A stretch of DNA of 64,000 bases from contig CAVVOG010000003.1 in NCBI GenBank assembly GCA_963749895.1, positions 806,001 to 870,000 of the forward strand. The letters are read 5' to 3'. This stretch comes from AC-51 sp963749895 (lineage in GTDB: Bacteria > Actinomycetota > UBA4738 > HRBIN12). Both the position numbers and the translations under genes were made by a program. Positions 8,522 through 17,110 of this stretch are shown piece after piece; within the stretch, counting starts at the first letter, position 1, and the number at the start of each line of letters is the position of its first letter. The notes beneath the pieces are model-generated. The model saw nothing but the letters and a program-made list of their open reading frames with translations, made no database searches and had not been told where the DNA came from.

Positions 8522-8779
8522 GTGTCCACCTGGCTCGTCGCGTGGTTCGTGATCGGGGTCGTCACCACGGTCGCCCTGATCGCCTTCCTGATCGCCCTGA
8601 CCCGTCACGCCCTCGTCCTGGGGCGGTCCGCGAAGCAGATGCAGGAGGCGGTCCAGCCGATCGCCGACGACATCTCGCGGTCGACCGCCCGTCAGCAGCG
8701 GAAGATCGCGGAGATGAAGGGGAAGGTCCCGACGTTCGGCGGCCCAGGGCGCGACGCATCCGGCCGCGGGGGGCGCTGA
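8522..8779 (+). CDS. Small single-span membrane protein
   Basis: 85-aa protein with one N-terminal transmembrane helix (residues about 5-27, LVAWFVIGVVTTVALIAFLIAL). A cytoplasmic helical segment (AKQMQEAVQPIADDISRSTARQQRKIAEMKGK) and a Gly/Arg tail follow. The arrangement resembles DUF948-type or YtxH-like proteins, but no family motif is decisive. It ends 3 nt before the TatA/B-like gene and so is probably in the tat operon. It starts with GTG at leaderless spacing from a TANNNT box. Confidence 0.65.
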   Translation: MSTWLVAWFVIGVVTTVALIAFLIALTRHALVLGRSAKQMQEAVQPIADDISRSTARQQRKIAEMKGKVPTFGGPGRDASGRGGR

Positions 8780-8782
8780 ACG

Positions 8783-9163
8783 ATGTTCAACCTCTCCTCG
8801 CAGGAGATCTTGATCATCTTGATCATCGCCCTCATCGTCGTGGGGCCGCAGCGACTGCCCGAGCTCAGCCGGTCGATCGGGAAAGGCTTGCGCGAGCTCC
8901 GCAAGGTGCAGGACGACATGAAGGACATGGTCAAGCTCGACCTGGATCCCGACAGACCGAAGCCGGTACGCCGCCCGTCCTCGCCGACAGCCCCCGGTGT
9001 CCATCGCACCCCGAAGCCGGCCCCCGCCTCGTCGGCGCCTCTCCAGGCGGCACCACCGACGCAGGCCGAGGGCACGCCGACGCCGAGCGGGTCTGCGGCC
9101 GGGTCCTCCGCGACGGATCCCGCGTCGACACCGCCCGTCGACGACGCACCCGGGAGCGCATGA
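8783..9163 (+). CDS. tatA: TatA/TatB-family twin-arginine translocase subunit
   Basis: 126-aa Tat component. A short N-terminal membrane helix (residues about 5-20, LSSQEILIILIIALIVV) is followed by the hinge GPQRLPEL and an amphipathic helix with LRELRKVQDDMKDMV. The GPQRLPEL hinge and long Pro/Ala-rich tail (residues about 60-126) are closer to TatB than to classical TatA, which usually has an FG hinge. It is next to tatC, so membership in the Tat system is secure, while the A-versus-B label is not. Another TatA may exist elsewhere. Confidence 0.88.
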   Translation: MFNLSSQEILIILIIALIVVGPQRLPELSRSIGKGLRELRKVQDDMKDMVKLDLDPDRPKPVRRPSSPTAPGVHRTPKPAPASSAPLQAAPPTQAEGTPTPSGSAAGSSATDPASTPPVDDAPGSA

Positions 9164-9176
9164 GGCACCCGCGCGC

Positions 9177-9968
9177 ATGAAGCTCCTGCCGCGACGCCCG
9201 CGTTCCCCCGAACGGCGCACGGGGACGATGACCCTCCTCGATCACCTCGAGGAGCTGCGGAAGCGCCTCGTCGTGGTCTTGATCGCGCTGGCCGTCTGCG
9301 CGGTGCCGGCTTGGTTCCTCTACGAACCGATCAAGACGCTGCTGGAGGAGCCCTACTGCAACTTCCTCAAGGAGAACCCGGCGTTCAACCCGTTCCCGGG
9401 TGAGTGCAACCTCTACTTCAGTGGGGTGATCGACGCCTTCTCGATCAAGATCCGACTCGTCCTGTACCTGGGTCTGGCGATGGCGCTGCCGGTCGTCCTG
9501 TACGAGCTGTGGATGTTCATCGTGCCCGGGCTGACCGACAAGGAGCGGCGCTACTCGGTCCCATTCATCGCGTCGTCGCTGATCCTGTTCGCGGCGGGGG
9601 CCGTGTTCGCGTATCTCGCCCTCCCGCGCGGTCTCGACTTCCTCCTCGGGTTCGCGGGCGAAGGAGTCGTCCCGATCCTGTACTTCGACCGATACGTCTC
9701 GTTCGTCGTCCTCGTGATCCTCGCGTTCGGACTGTCGTTCCTGCTGCCGGTGCTCCTCGTGTTCCTGCAGATGGTGGGGGTGCTGACCCCACAGACGCTC
9801 GGCGCCTGGCGCCGCTGGGCGATCCTCGCGATCGTGGTCTTCGCAGCGGTGATCACGCCGACGGGCGACCCGATGACCCTCGCGGCACTCGCCGTCCCGA
9901 TGTACCTGTTCTACGAGGCGGCTATCATCATCGGCCGCATCATCCGCCGTGGAAGGACGACCGACTGA
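9177..9968 (+). CDS. tatC: Sec-independent protein translocase TatC
   Basis: 263-aa polytopic membrane protein, the receptor core of the Tat pathway that exports folded proteins. The N-terminal signature MTLLDHLEELRKRLVVVLIAL contains the conserved Glu/Leu-rich motif. Six membrane helices follow, with LPVVLYELWMFIVPGLT and the late block VITPTGDPMTLAALAVPMYLFYE, all standard TatC landmarks. ATG 9177 was chosen as the first in-frame ATG after the upstream stop. Its TGA shares a base with the ATG of the next gene (TGATG). Confidence 0.95.
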   Translation: MKLLPRRPRSPERRTGTMTLLDHLEELRKRLVVVLIALAVCAVPAWFLYEPIKTLLEEPYCNFLKENPAFNPFPGECNLYFSGVIDAFSIKIRLVLYLGLAMALPVVLYELWMFIVPGLTDKERRYSVPFIASSLILFAAGAVFAYLALPRGLDFLLGFAGEGVVPILYFDRYVSFVVLVILAFGLSFLLPVLLVFLQMVGVLTPQTLGAWRRWAILAIVVFAAVITPTGDPMTLAALAVPMYLFYEAAIIIGRIIRRGRTTD

Positions 9969-10693
9969 TGGCGATCAAAGGCAAGGGCAAGACGAAGGCG
10001 CGCCAGGTGGCGCGGGCTCCGAGGCGGGCGCCCGTCGAGGTGCCGAAGCCCGTCTACCAGCGCACCTGGGTCCAGGTGATCGCCGCCGTCCTCCTGGGGG
10101 CGTTCGCGGTGATGCTCGTCGTGTGGATCACGAACTCGCTTCGGGAGTCGAACCAGGAGTCGGACGAGGCCGCGAAACAGGAGCTCCGTCAGGACGCCCT
10201 CTCGACGGTCCGTACCGAGTACGAGGCTCGGATCGGGACCGTGGGCGCGATCCAGGACCCGATCGGGCCGGTGCTCGCTCCCCAGGTGCGCGAGGCGGCC
10301 GACGCCGTGGCGAAGGGCAAAGCCTCGCCCGTCGAGGCCGAAGAGCTGGCGCAGCTCGCCACGGACCTCGAGGACGCCGCGACGGCGCTCGAGGGCTTCG
10401 ATCTCACCGGGACGATCCGCGACCAGGGCTTCGACGTGGGGCAGACCGAGGCGTTGTTGGCGTCGCGGACCCAGCTCGTCGCGGGGCTCCGTGAGATGGG
10501 GCAGGCTGCGACGATCCTGGTGGTCGCCGTCGACACGGACGACCCCGACGCGGCAGAGGATCTCGCAGCGTCGGCCTCGAGCCTGGCGGATTCGGCCGAC
10601 CTGCTCGTTCGCGAGGGCTGGCGCGTGTACCGCAACGCCCTCGTCGAGGCCGGTCTGGTCGAGGAGCTGGCCGGGATCCCCACGGCTCCGTAG
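9968..10693 (+). CDS. Single-span membrane protein of unknown function
   Basis: 241-aa protein. It has a basic N-terminus (KGKGKTKARQVARAPRRA), one membrane helix (residues about 33-55, VQVIAAVLLGAFAVMLVVWI), and then an extracytoplasmic, mostly helical and acidic domain rich in Ala, Glu and Asp. No catalytic motif is visible. The start codon overlaps the tatC stop (TGATG), so it is translated with tatC. The long soluble part could be a periplasmic scaffold or quality-control factor, but nothing in the sequence proves this. Confidence 0.75.
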   Translation: MAIKGKGKTKARQVARAPRRAPVEVPKPVYQRTWVQVIAAVLLGAFAVMLVVWITNSLRESNQESDEAAKQELRQDALSTVRTEYEARIGTVGAIQDPIGPVLAPQVREAADAVAKGKASPVEAEELAQLATDLEDAATALEGFDLTGTIRDQGFDVGQTEALLASRTQLVAGLREMGQAATILVVAVDTDDPDAAEDLAASASSLADSADLLVREGWRVYRNALVEAGLVEELAGIPTAP

Positions 10694-10700
10694 GGACATC

Positions 10701-11612
10701 GTGACCGAGGGCCGCGTCGTCGTCGTCGCCAACCCGACGGCCGGGCGCGGCAAGGCGGGCCGTCTGATCGGCAAGGTCGATCGCCTACTGCATCAGACCG
10801 GCATCGACCACGAGATCCTCGTCACCGAGTCCGGACCAGATCTCGAGGCTGCCGCGCGGACGGCCGCCGAGCAGGGCGCCGCGGTCGTGGCGGCGCTCGG
10901 GGGTGACGGGACGATGGGGCTGGTCGCGAACGGACTCCTCGGCTCCGGGTCCGCGCTCGCTCCCATCCCCTCGGGAACGGCGGACGATTTCGCGGCGAGC
11001 CTGGGGATCCGGTCGGTGGACGCCGCCGTCCGTGCGATCGTCGACCGTCACCTCGTCTCGATCGACGTCGTCTCGGTCTCGGCGGGCTCGGAGCGTCGTC
11101 ACTTCGTGAACGTCGCGGGGTGCGGGTTCGATTCGGAGGTGACCGAGGCCGCGAACGCGATGCGGGTGAAACTGGGTGGGACCGGGACGTACATCGCGGC
11201 GCTCGTTCGAACGCTGTCGAGGTTCACGCCCGCCGCCTTCCGGATCGAGCTCGACGACGAGGTCGTCGAGGGGCCGCACATGCTCGTGGTCGTCGGGAAC
11301 GCGATCAGTTACGGGGGTGGCATGAAGGTCACGCCGGAGGCGTCGATCGTCGATGGCCTCCTGGACGTCTGTCTGCTCGAGGAGATGACGACTGGGGCGT
11401 TCCTGCGAGCCTTCCCCAAGGTGTTCCGCGGCACCCACGTGCACCACCCGAAGGTGCGGATCGTCCGCTCGCGTCGCGTGCTGGTCGAGGCGGATCGGCG
11501 GGTCACGGTGTACGCGGACGGGGAGCGGGTCGGGCCGGCCCCGGCGGTGTTCGAGATCCTCCCGGAGGCGTTGCCGGTCGTCGTCGGCCCGAACGCGAAG
11601 GCCGTGCGATGA
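10701..11612 (+). CDS. Diacylglycerol/lipid kinase family protein (DagK/YegS type)
   Basis: 303-aa lipid kinase of the DAGK catalytic family, which transfers phosphate from ATP to diacylglycerol, a sphingoid base or a similar lipid. The nucleotide site is intact: VANPTAGRGKAG, LGGDGTMGLVANGL and IPSGTADDFAASLGI occur in the family order. The C-terminal beta-rich domain contains GCGFDSEVTEAANAM, NAISYGGGMKVTPEASIVDGLLDV and a final VYADGERVGPAPAVFEILP. The GTG start follows the previous stop by 7 nt with AGGGA upstream. The stop overlaps the next gene by ATGA. A degenerate relative lies at 15062-16000. Confidence 0.9.
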   Translation: MTEGRVVVVANPTAGRGKAGRLIGKVDRLLHQTGIDHEILVTESGPDLEAAARTAAEQGAAVVAALGGDGTMGLVANGLLGSGSALAPIPSGTADDFAASLGIRSVDAAVRAIVDRHLVSIDVVSVSAGSERRHFVNVAGCGFDSEVTEAANAMRVKLGGTGTYIAALVRTLSRFTPAAFRIELDDEVVEGPHMLVVVGNAISYGGGMKVTPEASIVDGLLDVCLLEEMTTGAFLRAFPKVFRGTHVHHPKVRIVRSRRVLVEADRRVTVYADGERVGPAPAVFEILPEALPVVVGPNAKAVR

Positions 11613-12370
11613 CCACCGGGCTCCTGCTGATCCACGCGTTCCCCCTGGACGCACGGATGTGGGGCGAACTGGCCATGGGATCTCGCGTCGTGGCGCCGTC
11701 CCTCCCGGGGTTCGGCGGTACGGTCATGGCTCCCGGCGGCGTGATGACGATGTCGCAGGCCGCCGCGCGGTGCCGGGAGACGATCGATGCCGCGGGCCTG
11801 GATCGGGTCGTCGTTGCGGGGCTCTCGATGGGCGGGTACGTCGCGTTCGAGCTCTGGCGGACGATCCCGGAGCGGATCGTGGGCATGATCTTGGCGAACA
11901 CCCGGGCAGGGGCAGACGCACCGGAGGGCGCCCAGGCTCGGCGAGACCTGGCGGAGCGCCTCCGCGAGGAGGGCAACGTCGTGGCCGACACGCCGCCGCC
12001 CCTGCTGGGAGAGCGCGCCACCGACGACGTTCGCTCGACGGTTCAGGGGTGGATCCGCGACCAGACGCCGGAGGCGATCGCGGCCGCGGCCCTTGGGATG
12101 GCGGAGCGCCCCGACAGCACGCCCGACCTGGCGACGATCGATGTCCCGACCCTCGTGATCACGTCGGACCTCGACACGTTGATCCCGGCGGACGTCACGG
12201 CGGCGATCGCCGAGCGGGTCGCCGGTGCACGGCTCGAGGTGGTCGCCGGGGCTGGCCACCTGTCGAACGTCGAGCGGCCCGACGTGTTCGATCCGCTCGT
12301 GCGGACGCACGCGCGCACGTGCGGGGTGGAGATCGAGGCGGACGGGCAGGCGGGGTCGGGCTCCGGGTGA
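11609..12370 (+). CDS. Alpha/beta-fold hydrolase
   Basis: 253-aa alpha/beta hydrolase. The HG-like motif is IHAFPLDARMW, the nucleophile elbow is GLSMGGYVAFE (Ser near residue 74), the acid is probably in TSDLDTLIP, and the His is in GAGHLSNVERPD. The pattern is that of the 3-oxoadipate enol-lactonase/BioH-like group; substrate unknown. It overlaps the lipid kinase gene by 4 nt, so the two are co-translated and may act on related lipid or ester substrates, which is only an inference from context. Confidence 0.88.
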   Translation: MTTGLLLIHAFPLDARMWGELAMGSRVVAPSLPGFGGTVMAPGGVMTMSQAAARCRETIDAAGLDRVVVAGLSMGGYVAFELWRTIPERIVGMILANTRAGADAPEGAQARRDLAERLREEGNVVADTPPPLLGERATDDVRSTVQGWIRDQTPEAIAAAALGMAERPDSTPDLATIDVPTLVITSDLDTLIPADVTAAIAERVAGARLEVVAGAGHLSNVERPDVFDPLVRTHARTCGVEIEADGQAGSGSG

Positions 12371-12374
12371 CACC

Positions 12375-12380
12375 TAGACT
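12375..12380 (+). promoter_or_regulatory. -10 box for leaderless helY transcript
   Basis: TAGACT (TANNNT) ends 6 nt before GTG 12387. No Shine-Dalgarno sequence is present, which supports leaderless initiation. Confidence 0.5.
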
Positions 12381-12386
12381 GGGCGC

Positions 12387-15044
12387 GTGACCTCCCTCGA
12401 GGCCTTCGCCGCCCGCTACCCGTTCCCGCTCGACGGCTTCCAGGTCGAGGCGATCGAGGCCCTCGACCGTGGCAGTTCGGTCCTGGTCGCGGCGCCGACG
12501 GGCAGTGGGAAGACCGTCGTGGCGGAGTTCGCGATCGAGCAGGCGCTGGCGGAGGGCCGCAAATGCTTCTACACCACGCCCCTCAAGGCCTTGTCGAACC
12601 AGAAGTTCGGCGACCTGGTCGCCCAGCACGGACCCGATCGCGTGGGTCTGCTCACCGGTGACAACACGATCAACGGCGAGGCTCCGGTCGTCGTGATGAC
12701 GACGGAGGTCCTGCGCAACATGCTCTACGAACGGAGCGACACGTTGCAGGGCTTGCGCTCCGTCGTGATGGACGAGGTCCACTACCTGCAGGACCCGTAC
12801 CGCGGCGCGGTGTGGGAAGAGGTCCTGATCCACCTCCCGATGTCGGTGAGCGTCGTGTGCTTGTCGGCGACGATCTCGAACGCCGAGGAGTTCGGCGAGT
12901 GGATCCAGACGCTCCGCGGCGAGACCCGCGTGGTGATCGAGGAGCGACGTCCGGTGCCCCTGGAACACCACTACCTGATCGGCCGTCGGCTCCATCCGAT
13001 GCACGTCGAGCAGGACGGGGTCTTGCTGCCGAACCCCTACGTCGTCTCGATCGACCAGCAGGAAGGCCGCGTGCGTTCGACCGGGCGCCGCCAAGATCGG
13101 GAGGGCCCGAGGGGCCGCACCGCGGGACGCGGAGGGGGCCGGGGCGGCGTCTACGCGCCCCGACGGGAGGACGTCACGGACGTGCTCGCGTCGCTCGGCA
13201 TGCTCCCGGCCATCTACTTCGTCTTCAGCCGTGCGGGATGCGACCGGAGCGTTCGATGGCTCCTCGACGCCGGGCTGCGCCTGACGACGCGCGAGGAGGC
13301 CGAGACGATCCGGGAGCGAGCGGAGATCCGCGCCGGGTGGATCGACGAGGAGGACCTCGTCACCCTCGGCTTCTACGACTTCCTCCACGGACTGACGGCC
13401 GGGATCGCGGCCCATCACGCCGGGATGCTCCCTGCCTTCAAGGAAACCGTGGAGGAGCTGTTCGAGGAAGGGCTGGTCAAGGTGGTCTTCGCCACCGAGA
13501 CGCTGTCGCTAGGGATCAACATGCCTGCGAAGACCGTCGTGATCGAGGACCTGTGGAAGTTCCAGGGAGAGCGTCACGAGCTGCTCACCCCGGGGGAGTA
13601 CACGCAGCTGACGGGGCGCGCCGGCCGGCGGGGGATCGATCCGCTCGGCCACGCGGTCGTCGTGTACCAGCGCCAGATCCCGTTCGAGCGGGTCGCCGGG
13701 CTCGCGGCGACCCGCACCTACGACCTCACGTCGTCGTTCCGGCCCTCCTACAACATGGCGGTCAACCTGGTCCGCAACTACACGCGAGAACAGGCCCACG
13801 AGCTGCTGAACGCCTCGTTCGCCCAGTTCCTGACCGATCGTGGCGTCGTGACGCTCGAGCGTGCCCGGGCGCGCGATCGAGAGGCGCTCGAGGGGTACCG
13901 GAAGAACCTCGTATGTCACGTTGGAGATTTCGAGGAGTACTGGGACCTGCTCCAGCGGGCGCGCGGACTCCGTGCCGACGAGCGACGGACCCGCGACGAG
14001 GCTCGGGCCTCCGAGGTGAGGACCGCCCTGGCGGCCCTGAAGCCGGGCGAGGTGATCCACGTGCCGTCCGCGCGCCGCCAGGGGCTGGCCGTCGTCCTGT
14101 CGAGCCGTGAGGGAAAACCCACGTTGCTGTCCCAAGATCGCCGGGTGTTCCGGCTGTCGGCCCGCGACCTCGAGGATCCTCCCGTGGTCCTCACCAGGAT
14201 CCAGCTGCCCAGGTCAGGCAACGCCCGGAGCGCCCGATACCGGCGCGACGTCGCGGCAAGGCTCGTGGCGCTTCGGGTGAAGCCGCCGCGGTCCGGTCGT
14301 GATCGAGCGCACGACCCGAAGGTCGAGCGTGAGGCAGCCCGGCTCGAGCAGCGAGCGAAAGCCCATCCCTGTCACGCATGTCCGGAGCGTGCGAAGCACG
14401 AGCGATGGGCCGAGCGTATGACGAAGCTCGAGCAGCAGCTCGCCGGGGTCGAACGCCGGATCCGCGTCCGCACCGAAACGCTCGCACGCCAGTTCGAGCG
14501 GGTCTTCGACGTCCTGGGCGACCTCCACTACGTGGAGGGATGGCAGGTCACGCCCAAGGGCCGGCGTCTGACGCGGATCTACGGGGAGGGCGACCTGATC
14601 GTCGGCGAGGCGCTGGATGTGGGTCTGTTCGACGATCTGCGTCCTTCGGAGGCGGCGGCCCTGCTGTCGACCGTCGTCTACGAGGCCCGCGAGCGCTACC
14701 CCCTGCGGGGGGAGATGCCCACCCCTCGGTCCGAGGAGCGATACGAGCGCCTCCAACGCCTCTGGCGACAGGTCCGAAGGGCGGAGGACGCGCACCAGGT
14801 GCAGCTGGTCCGGGAGCTCGAAGCCGGCTTCGCGGAGCCCGTCTACCACTGGTCCGAGGGCCGCCCGCTGGAGGAGGTCCTCGAGGAGACCGAGATGGCC
14901 CCCGGCGACTTCGTCCGGACGTGCAAGCAGCTCGTCGACCTGCTTCGACAGGTCGAGGAGGTCGCGGACCCGCCGGTGGCGACCCTGATGCGCTCGGCTC
15001 GCGCGTCCGTCCTGCGTGGCGTGGTCGCCTACACCGGGGTCTAG
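12387..15044 (+). CDS. helY: HelY/Ski2-like DEVH RNA helicase
   Basis: 885-aa superfamily 2 helicase of the Ski2/Mtr4 group, likely acting on structured RNA. Motif I is APTGSGKT (residues 36-43), Ia TTPLKALSNQKF, II DEVH (129-132), III SATISN (from 160). Later come HHAGMLPAFKETVEELF, FATETLSLGINMPAKTVVIEDL and QLTGRAGRRGID (motif VI). The C-terminal half matches the DSHCT region (QLVRELEAGFAEPVYHW, DFVRTCKQLVDLLRQ). An Arg/Gly-rich segment (about residues 231-258) interrupts the helicase core and could add RNA contacts. The position downstream of tatC and pafBC is conserved in actinobacteria. Confidence 0.93.
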   Translation: MTSLEAFAARYPFPLDGFQVEAIEALDRGSSVLVAAPTGSGKTVVAEFAIEQALAEGRKCFYTTPLKALSNQKFGDLVAQHGPDRVGLLTGDNTINGEAPVVVMTTEVLRNMLYERSDTLQGLRSVVMDEVHYLQDPYRGAVWEEVLIHLPMSVSVVCLSATISNAEEFGEWIQTLRGETRVVIEERRPVPLEHHYLIGRRLHPMHVEQDGVLLPNPYVVSIDQQEGRVRSTGRRQDREGPRGRTAGRGGGRGGVYAPRREDVTDVLASLGMLPAIYFVFSRAGCDRSVRWLLDAGLRLTTREEAETIRERAEIRAGWIDEEDLVTLGFYDFLHGLTAGIAAHHAGMLPAFKETVEELFEEGLVKVVFATETLSLGINMPAKTVVIEDLWKFQGERHELLTPGEYTQLTGRAGRRGIDPLGHAVVVYQRQIPFERVAGLAATRTYDLTSSFRPSYNMAVNLVRNYTREQAHELLNASFAQFLTDRGVVTLERARARDREALEGYRKNLVCHVGDFEEYWDLLQRARGLRADERRTRDEARASEVRTALAALKPGEVIHVPSARRQGLAVVLSSREGKPTLLSQDRRVFRLSARDLEDPPVVLTRIQLPRSGNARSARYRRDVAARLVALRVKPPRSGRDRAHDPKVEREAARLEQRAKAHPCHACPERAKHERWAERMTKLEQQLAGVERRIRVRTETLARQFERVFDVLGDLHYVEGWQVTPKGRRLTRIYGEGDLIVGEALDVGLFDDLRPSEAAALLSTVVYEARERYPLRGEMPTPRSEERYERLQRLWRQVRRAEDAHQVQLVRELEAGFAEPVYHWSEGRPLEEVLEETEMAPGDFVRTCKQLVDLLRQVEEVADPPVATLMRSARASVLRGVVAYTGV

Positions 15045-15049
15045 GCGAC

Positions 15050-15055
15050 TACGAT
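15050..15055 (+). promoter_or_regulatory. -10 box for leaderless transcript of the second DAGK-like gene
   Basis: TACGAT (TANNNT) ends 6 nt before GTG 15062, with no Shine-Dalgarno sequence between them. Confidence 0.45.
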
Positions 15056-15061
15056 GCGCGC

Positions 15062-16000
15062 GTGAGCGAGACCGCAAGCCCGTTCGGCGCGTTGGCCGTG
15101 ATCGCGGACCCCCGCGCGGGCGACGGCATGGTCGCGGGCCAGCTCGCCGATGTCGAGCGTGCGCTCGATGCGCAGGGGCTCGACTACCGCTTGCGGGTCG
15201 CCGATGTGGGTGCGGACCCGACGACCCTGGCCCGGCAGGCGTTGGCCGACGGCTACCGGTACCTCGCCGCCGTCGGGGACGACCGTACGGTCCAAGACAT
15301 CGTGAACGGTCTGTTCGAAGACGGTCGGCTCGTCGTGCAGGACCCCGTCCTGGCCGTCCTGGCGGCGAACACGGGGTGCGACCTCGTCCGCAGCTTCGGC
15401 CTTCCGGGCGACGTCGAAGCTGCGTCCACACATCTGCTCGGGGCCTCCACGTACGAGCTGGACGTCGTGAAGATCCAGGTCACCGGACAGGGCGGAGCCC
15501 AGGTCGTCCGCTACGCGCACAACGTGGCCGAGGTGGGGCTTCACGCGGCCGCGTGGCATCTGCGGAGCCGCCTTCCGCGTTTCCTGGGCAACGCACGGCG
15601 CTTCCTCGGGTTCTGGGGCGCCTACGCGACGAGCCCCGCACGCGACCTGCGCATCAGCATCGACTCGAAGAGCCGTGAGCTGCGCGGTTGGAGCGTGGTG
15701 GTCGGCAACGGCCAGTTCAGCGACGGGGGGATGCGGTTGTCGCCTCGATCGTTCCCCGGGGACGGGGTGCTGGACGCCCTCGTGTTCGTGGGGCCGAGGT
15801 CCGACGCCTACCGGCTGCTCCCACGGATGTTCCGTCACGGGGACCACATCCCCGACGACGGGATCGACGAGCTCAGGGCGAAGCTCCAGATCTCCGTGGA
15901 TGCCGACCGTCCGATGCCCGTGGTCGCCGACGGGATCTTCCTGGGGACCACCCCGGCGGCGTTCCAGCTGGTTCCACGATCGATCCTGTTGAAGCTATGA
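15062..16000 (+). CDS. Diacylglycerol-kinase-like protein with altered nucleotide motif
   Basis: 312-aa member of the DAGK/YegS fold. The C-terminal domain is clear: VVGNGQFSDGGMRLSPRSFPGDGVLDALV and a last strand with VVADGIFLGTTPAAFQLVP. The N-terminal nucleotide-binding half is unusual. The invariant GGDGT is replaced by GDDRT (residues 72-76), so the second and fourth positions are Asp and Arg, and the GTxND-type motif reads NTGCDLVRSFGLPGD. Either activity has been lost or the substrate site has changed. It starts with GTG at leaderless spacing from TACGAT, and its stop overlaps the M24 peptidase gene by ATGA. Confidence 0.85.
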   Translation: MSETASPFGALAVIADPRAGDGMVAGQLADVERALDAQGLDYRLRVADVGADPTTLARQALADGYRYLAAVGDDRTVQDIVNGLFEDGRLVVQDPVLAVLAANTGCDLVRSFGLPGDVEAASTHLLGASTYELDVVKIQVTGQGGAQVVRYAHNVAEVGLHAAAWHLRSRLPRFLGNARRFLGFWGAYATSPARDLRISIDSKSRELRGWSVVVGNGQFSDGGMRLSPRSFPGDGVLDALVFVGPRSDAYRLLPRMFRHGDHIPDDGIDELRAKLQISVDADRPMPVVADGIFLGTTPAAFQLVPRSILLKL

Positions 16001-17097
16001 GTGCGGAGCGCTTCGTCGACCGGATGCATCGTGTGACCGCCGCGGCGACCGAGCGGGGCGTCGGCGCGGTGGTGGTGGCCCCGTCGCCCGACCTCGCCTA
16101 CCTGACCGGGTACGACCCGATGCCCTTGGAACGGCCGACCCTGCTCGTCCTACGACCCGACGAGGCTCCGCGCATGCTCGTGCCCGAACTCGAGCGTCCG
16201 CTCGCGGAGTCCTGTCCCGCAGGGGCGGAGCTCGACGTGGTCGGGTGGGTCGACGGCGTCGATCCCTACGCCGAGGCGGCTCGCCTCCTGCCGCCGGCGG
16301 GACGTGTGGCCGCCGGCGACCGGCTCTGGGCGTCGCATCTCCTCGGCCTGCAGGCGGCCGCCCCTGAGGTGGCGTTCCAGCCTGCCTCGCCGGTCGTCGC
16401 CGTCGTGCGAGCCGTCAAGGATGCCGACGAGCTGGACGCACTGCGGCGTGCGGGCGCCGCGGCCGACGCCACCTTCGCGGACATCCGGCATCTGCCGTTC
16501 GCGGGACGTCGTGAAGCCCAGGTGGGTGCGGACCTCGCCCGTCTCCTCGTGGAGCACGGGCACGCACGCGCGGACTTCACGATCGTCGCGAGCGGTCCGA
16601 ACGCGGCGTCGCCACATCACGAGCCGGGAGACCGGACGATCGAGCCGGGCGACGCCGTCGTGCTGGACTTCGGGGGAGAGCTCGACGGGTACTACAGCGA
16701 CACCACGCGGACGGTCGTCGTCGATGGCCCACCCCCCGGCTTCGAAGAGGTGTACGAGGTCGTTCGGGCGGCGCAGGCGGCAGCGGTCGAGACGGTCCGG
16801 CCCGGGATCGAGATCCAAGAGGTCGATCGCGCCGCTCGGCGGATCATCGCCGACGCGGGGTTCGCCGATCGGTTCATCCATCGCACGGGGCACGGGATAG
16901 GTCGCGAGGTGCACGAACCGCCCTACGCGATCGAGGGCGACCGCACGGTGCTTCGCCCGGGGATCACGTTCAGCGTCGAGCCGGGGATCTACCTGCCGGG
17001 GGCGTTCGGGGTGCGGATCGAGGACATCGTCGCCGTCGCACCCGACGGCGTGGAACGCCTGAACCGCTCGACCCGCGACCTCCAGGTCGTGGGATGA
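15997..17097 (+). CDS. M24-family aminopeptidase (Xaa-Pro type)
   Basis: 366-aa metallopeptidase. The N-terminal creatinase-like domain spans about residues 1-140, and the pita-bread catalytic domain follows. Metal ligands are visible in order: LDFGGELDGYYSDTTRTV (two Asp), RTGHGIGREVHEPP (His), SVEPGIYLPG (Glu) and GVRIEDIV (Glu). Substrate-side His residues lie in NAASPHHEPG. It probably removes N-terminal residues preceding proline, and acts in the cytosol since no signal peptide is seen. Translation is coupled to the DAGK-like gene (ATGA). It is convergent with cysS, with 13 bp between the stops. Confidence 0.92.
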   Translation: MSAERFVDRMHRVTAAATERGVGAVVVAPSPDLAYLTGYDPMPLERPTLLVLRPDEAPRMLVPELERPLAESCPAGAELDVVGWVDGVDPYAEAARLLPPAGRVAAGDRLWASHLLGLQAAAPEVAFQPASPVVAVVRAVKDADELDALRRAGAAADATFADIRHLPFAGRREAQVGADLARLLVEHGHARADFTIVASGPNAASPHHEPGDRTIEPGDAVVLDFGGELDGYYSDTTRTVVVDGPPPGFEEVYEVVRAAQAAAVETVRPGIEIQEVDRAARRIIADAGFADRFIHRTGHGIGREVHEPPYAIEGDRTVLRPGITFSVEPGIYLPGAFGVRIEDIVAVAPDGVERLNRSTRDLQVVG

Positions 17098-17110
17098 CGC
17101 GACGGACCCG

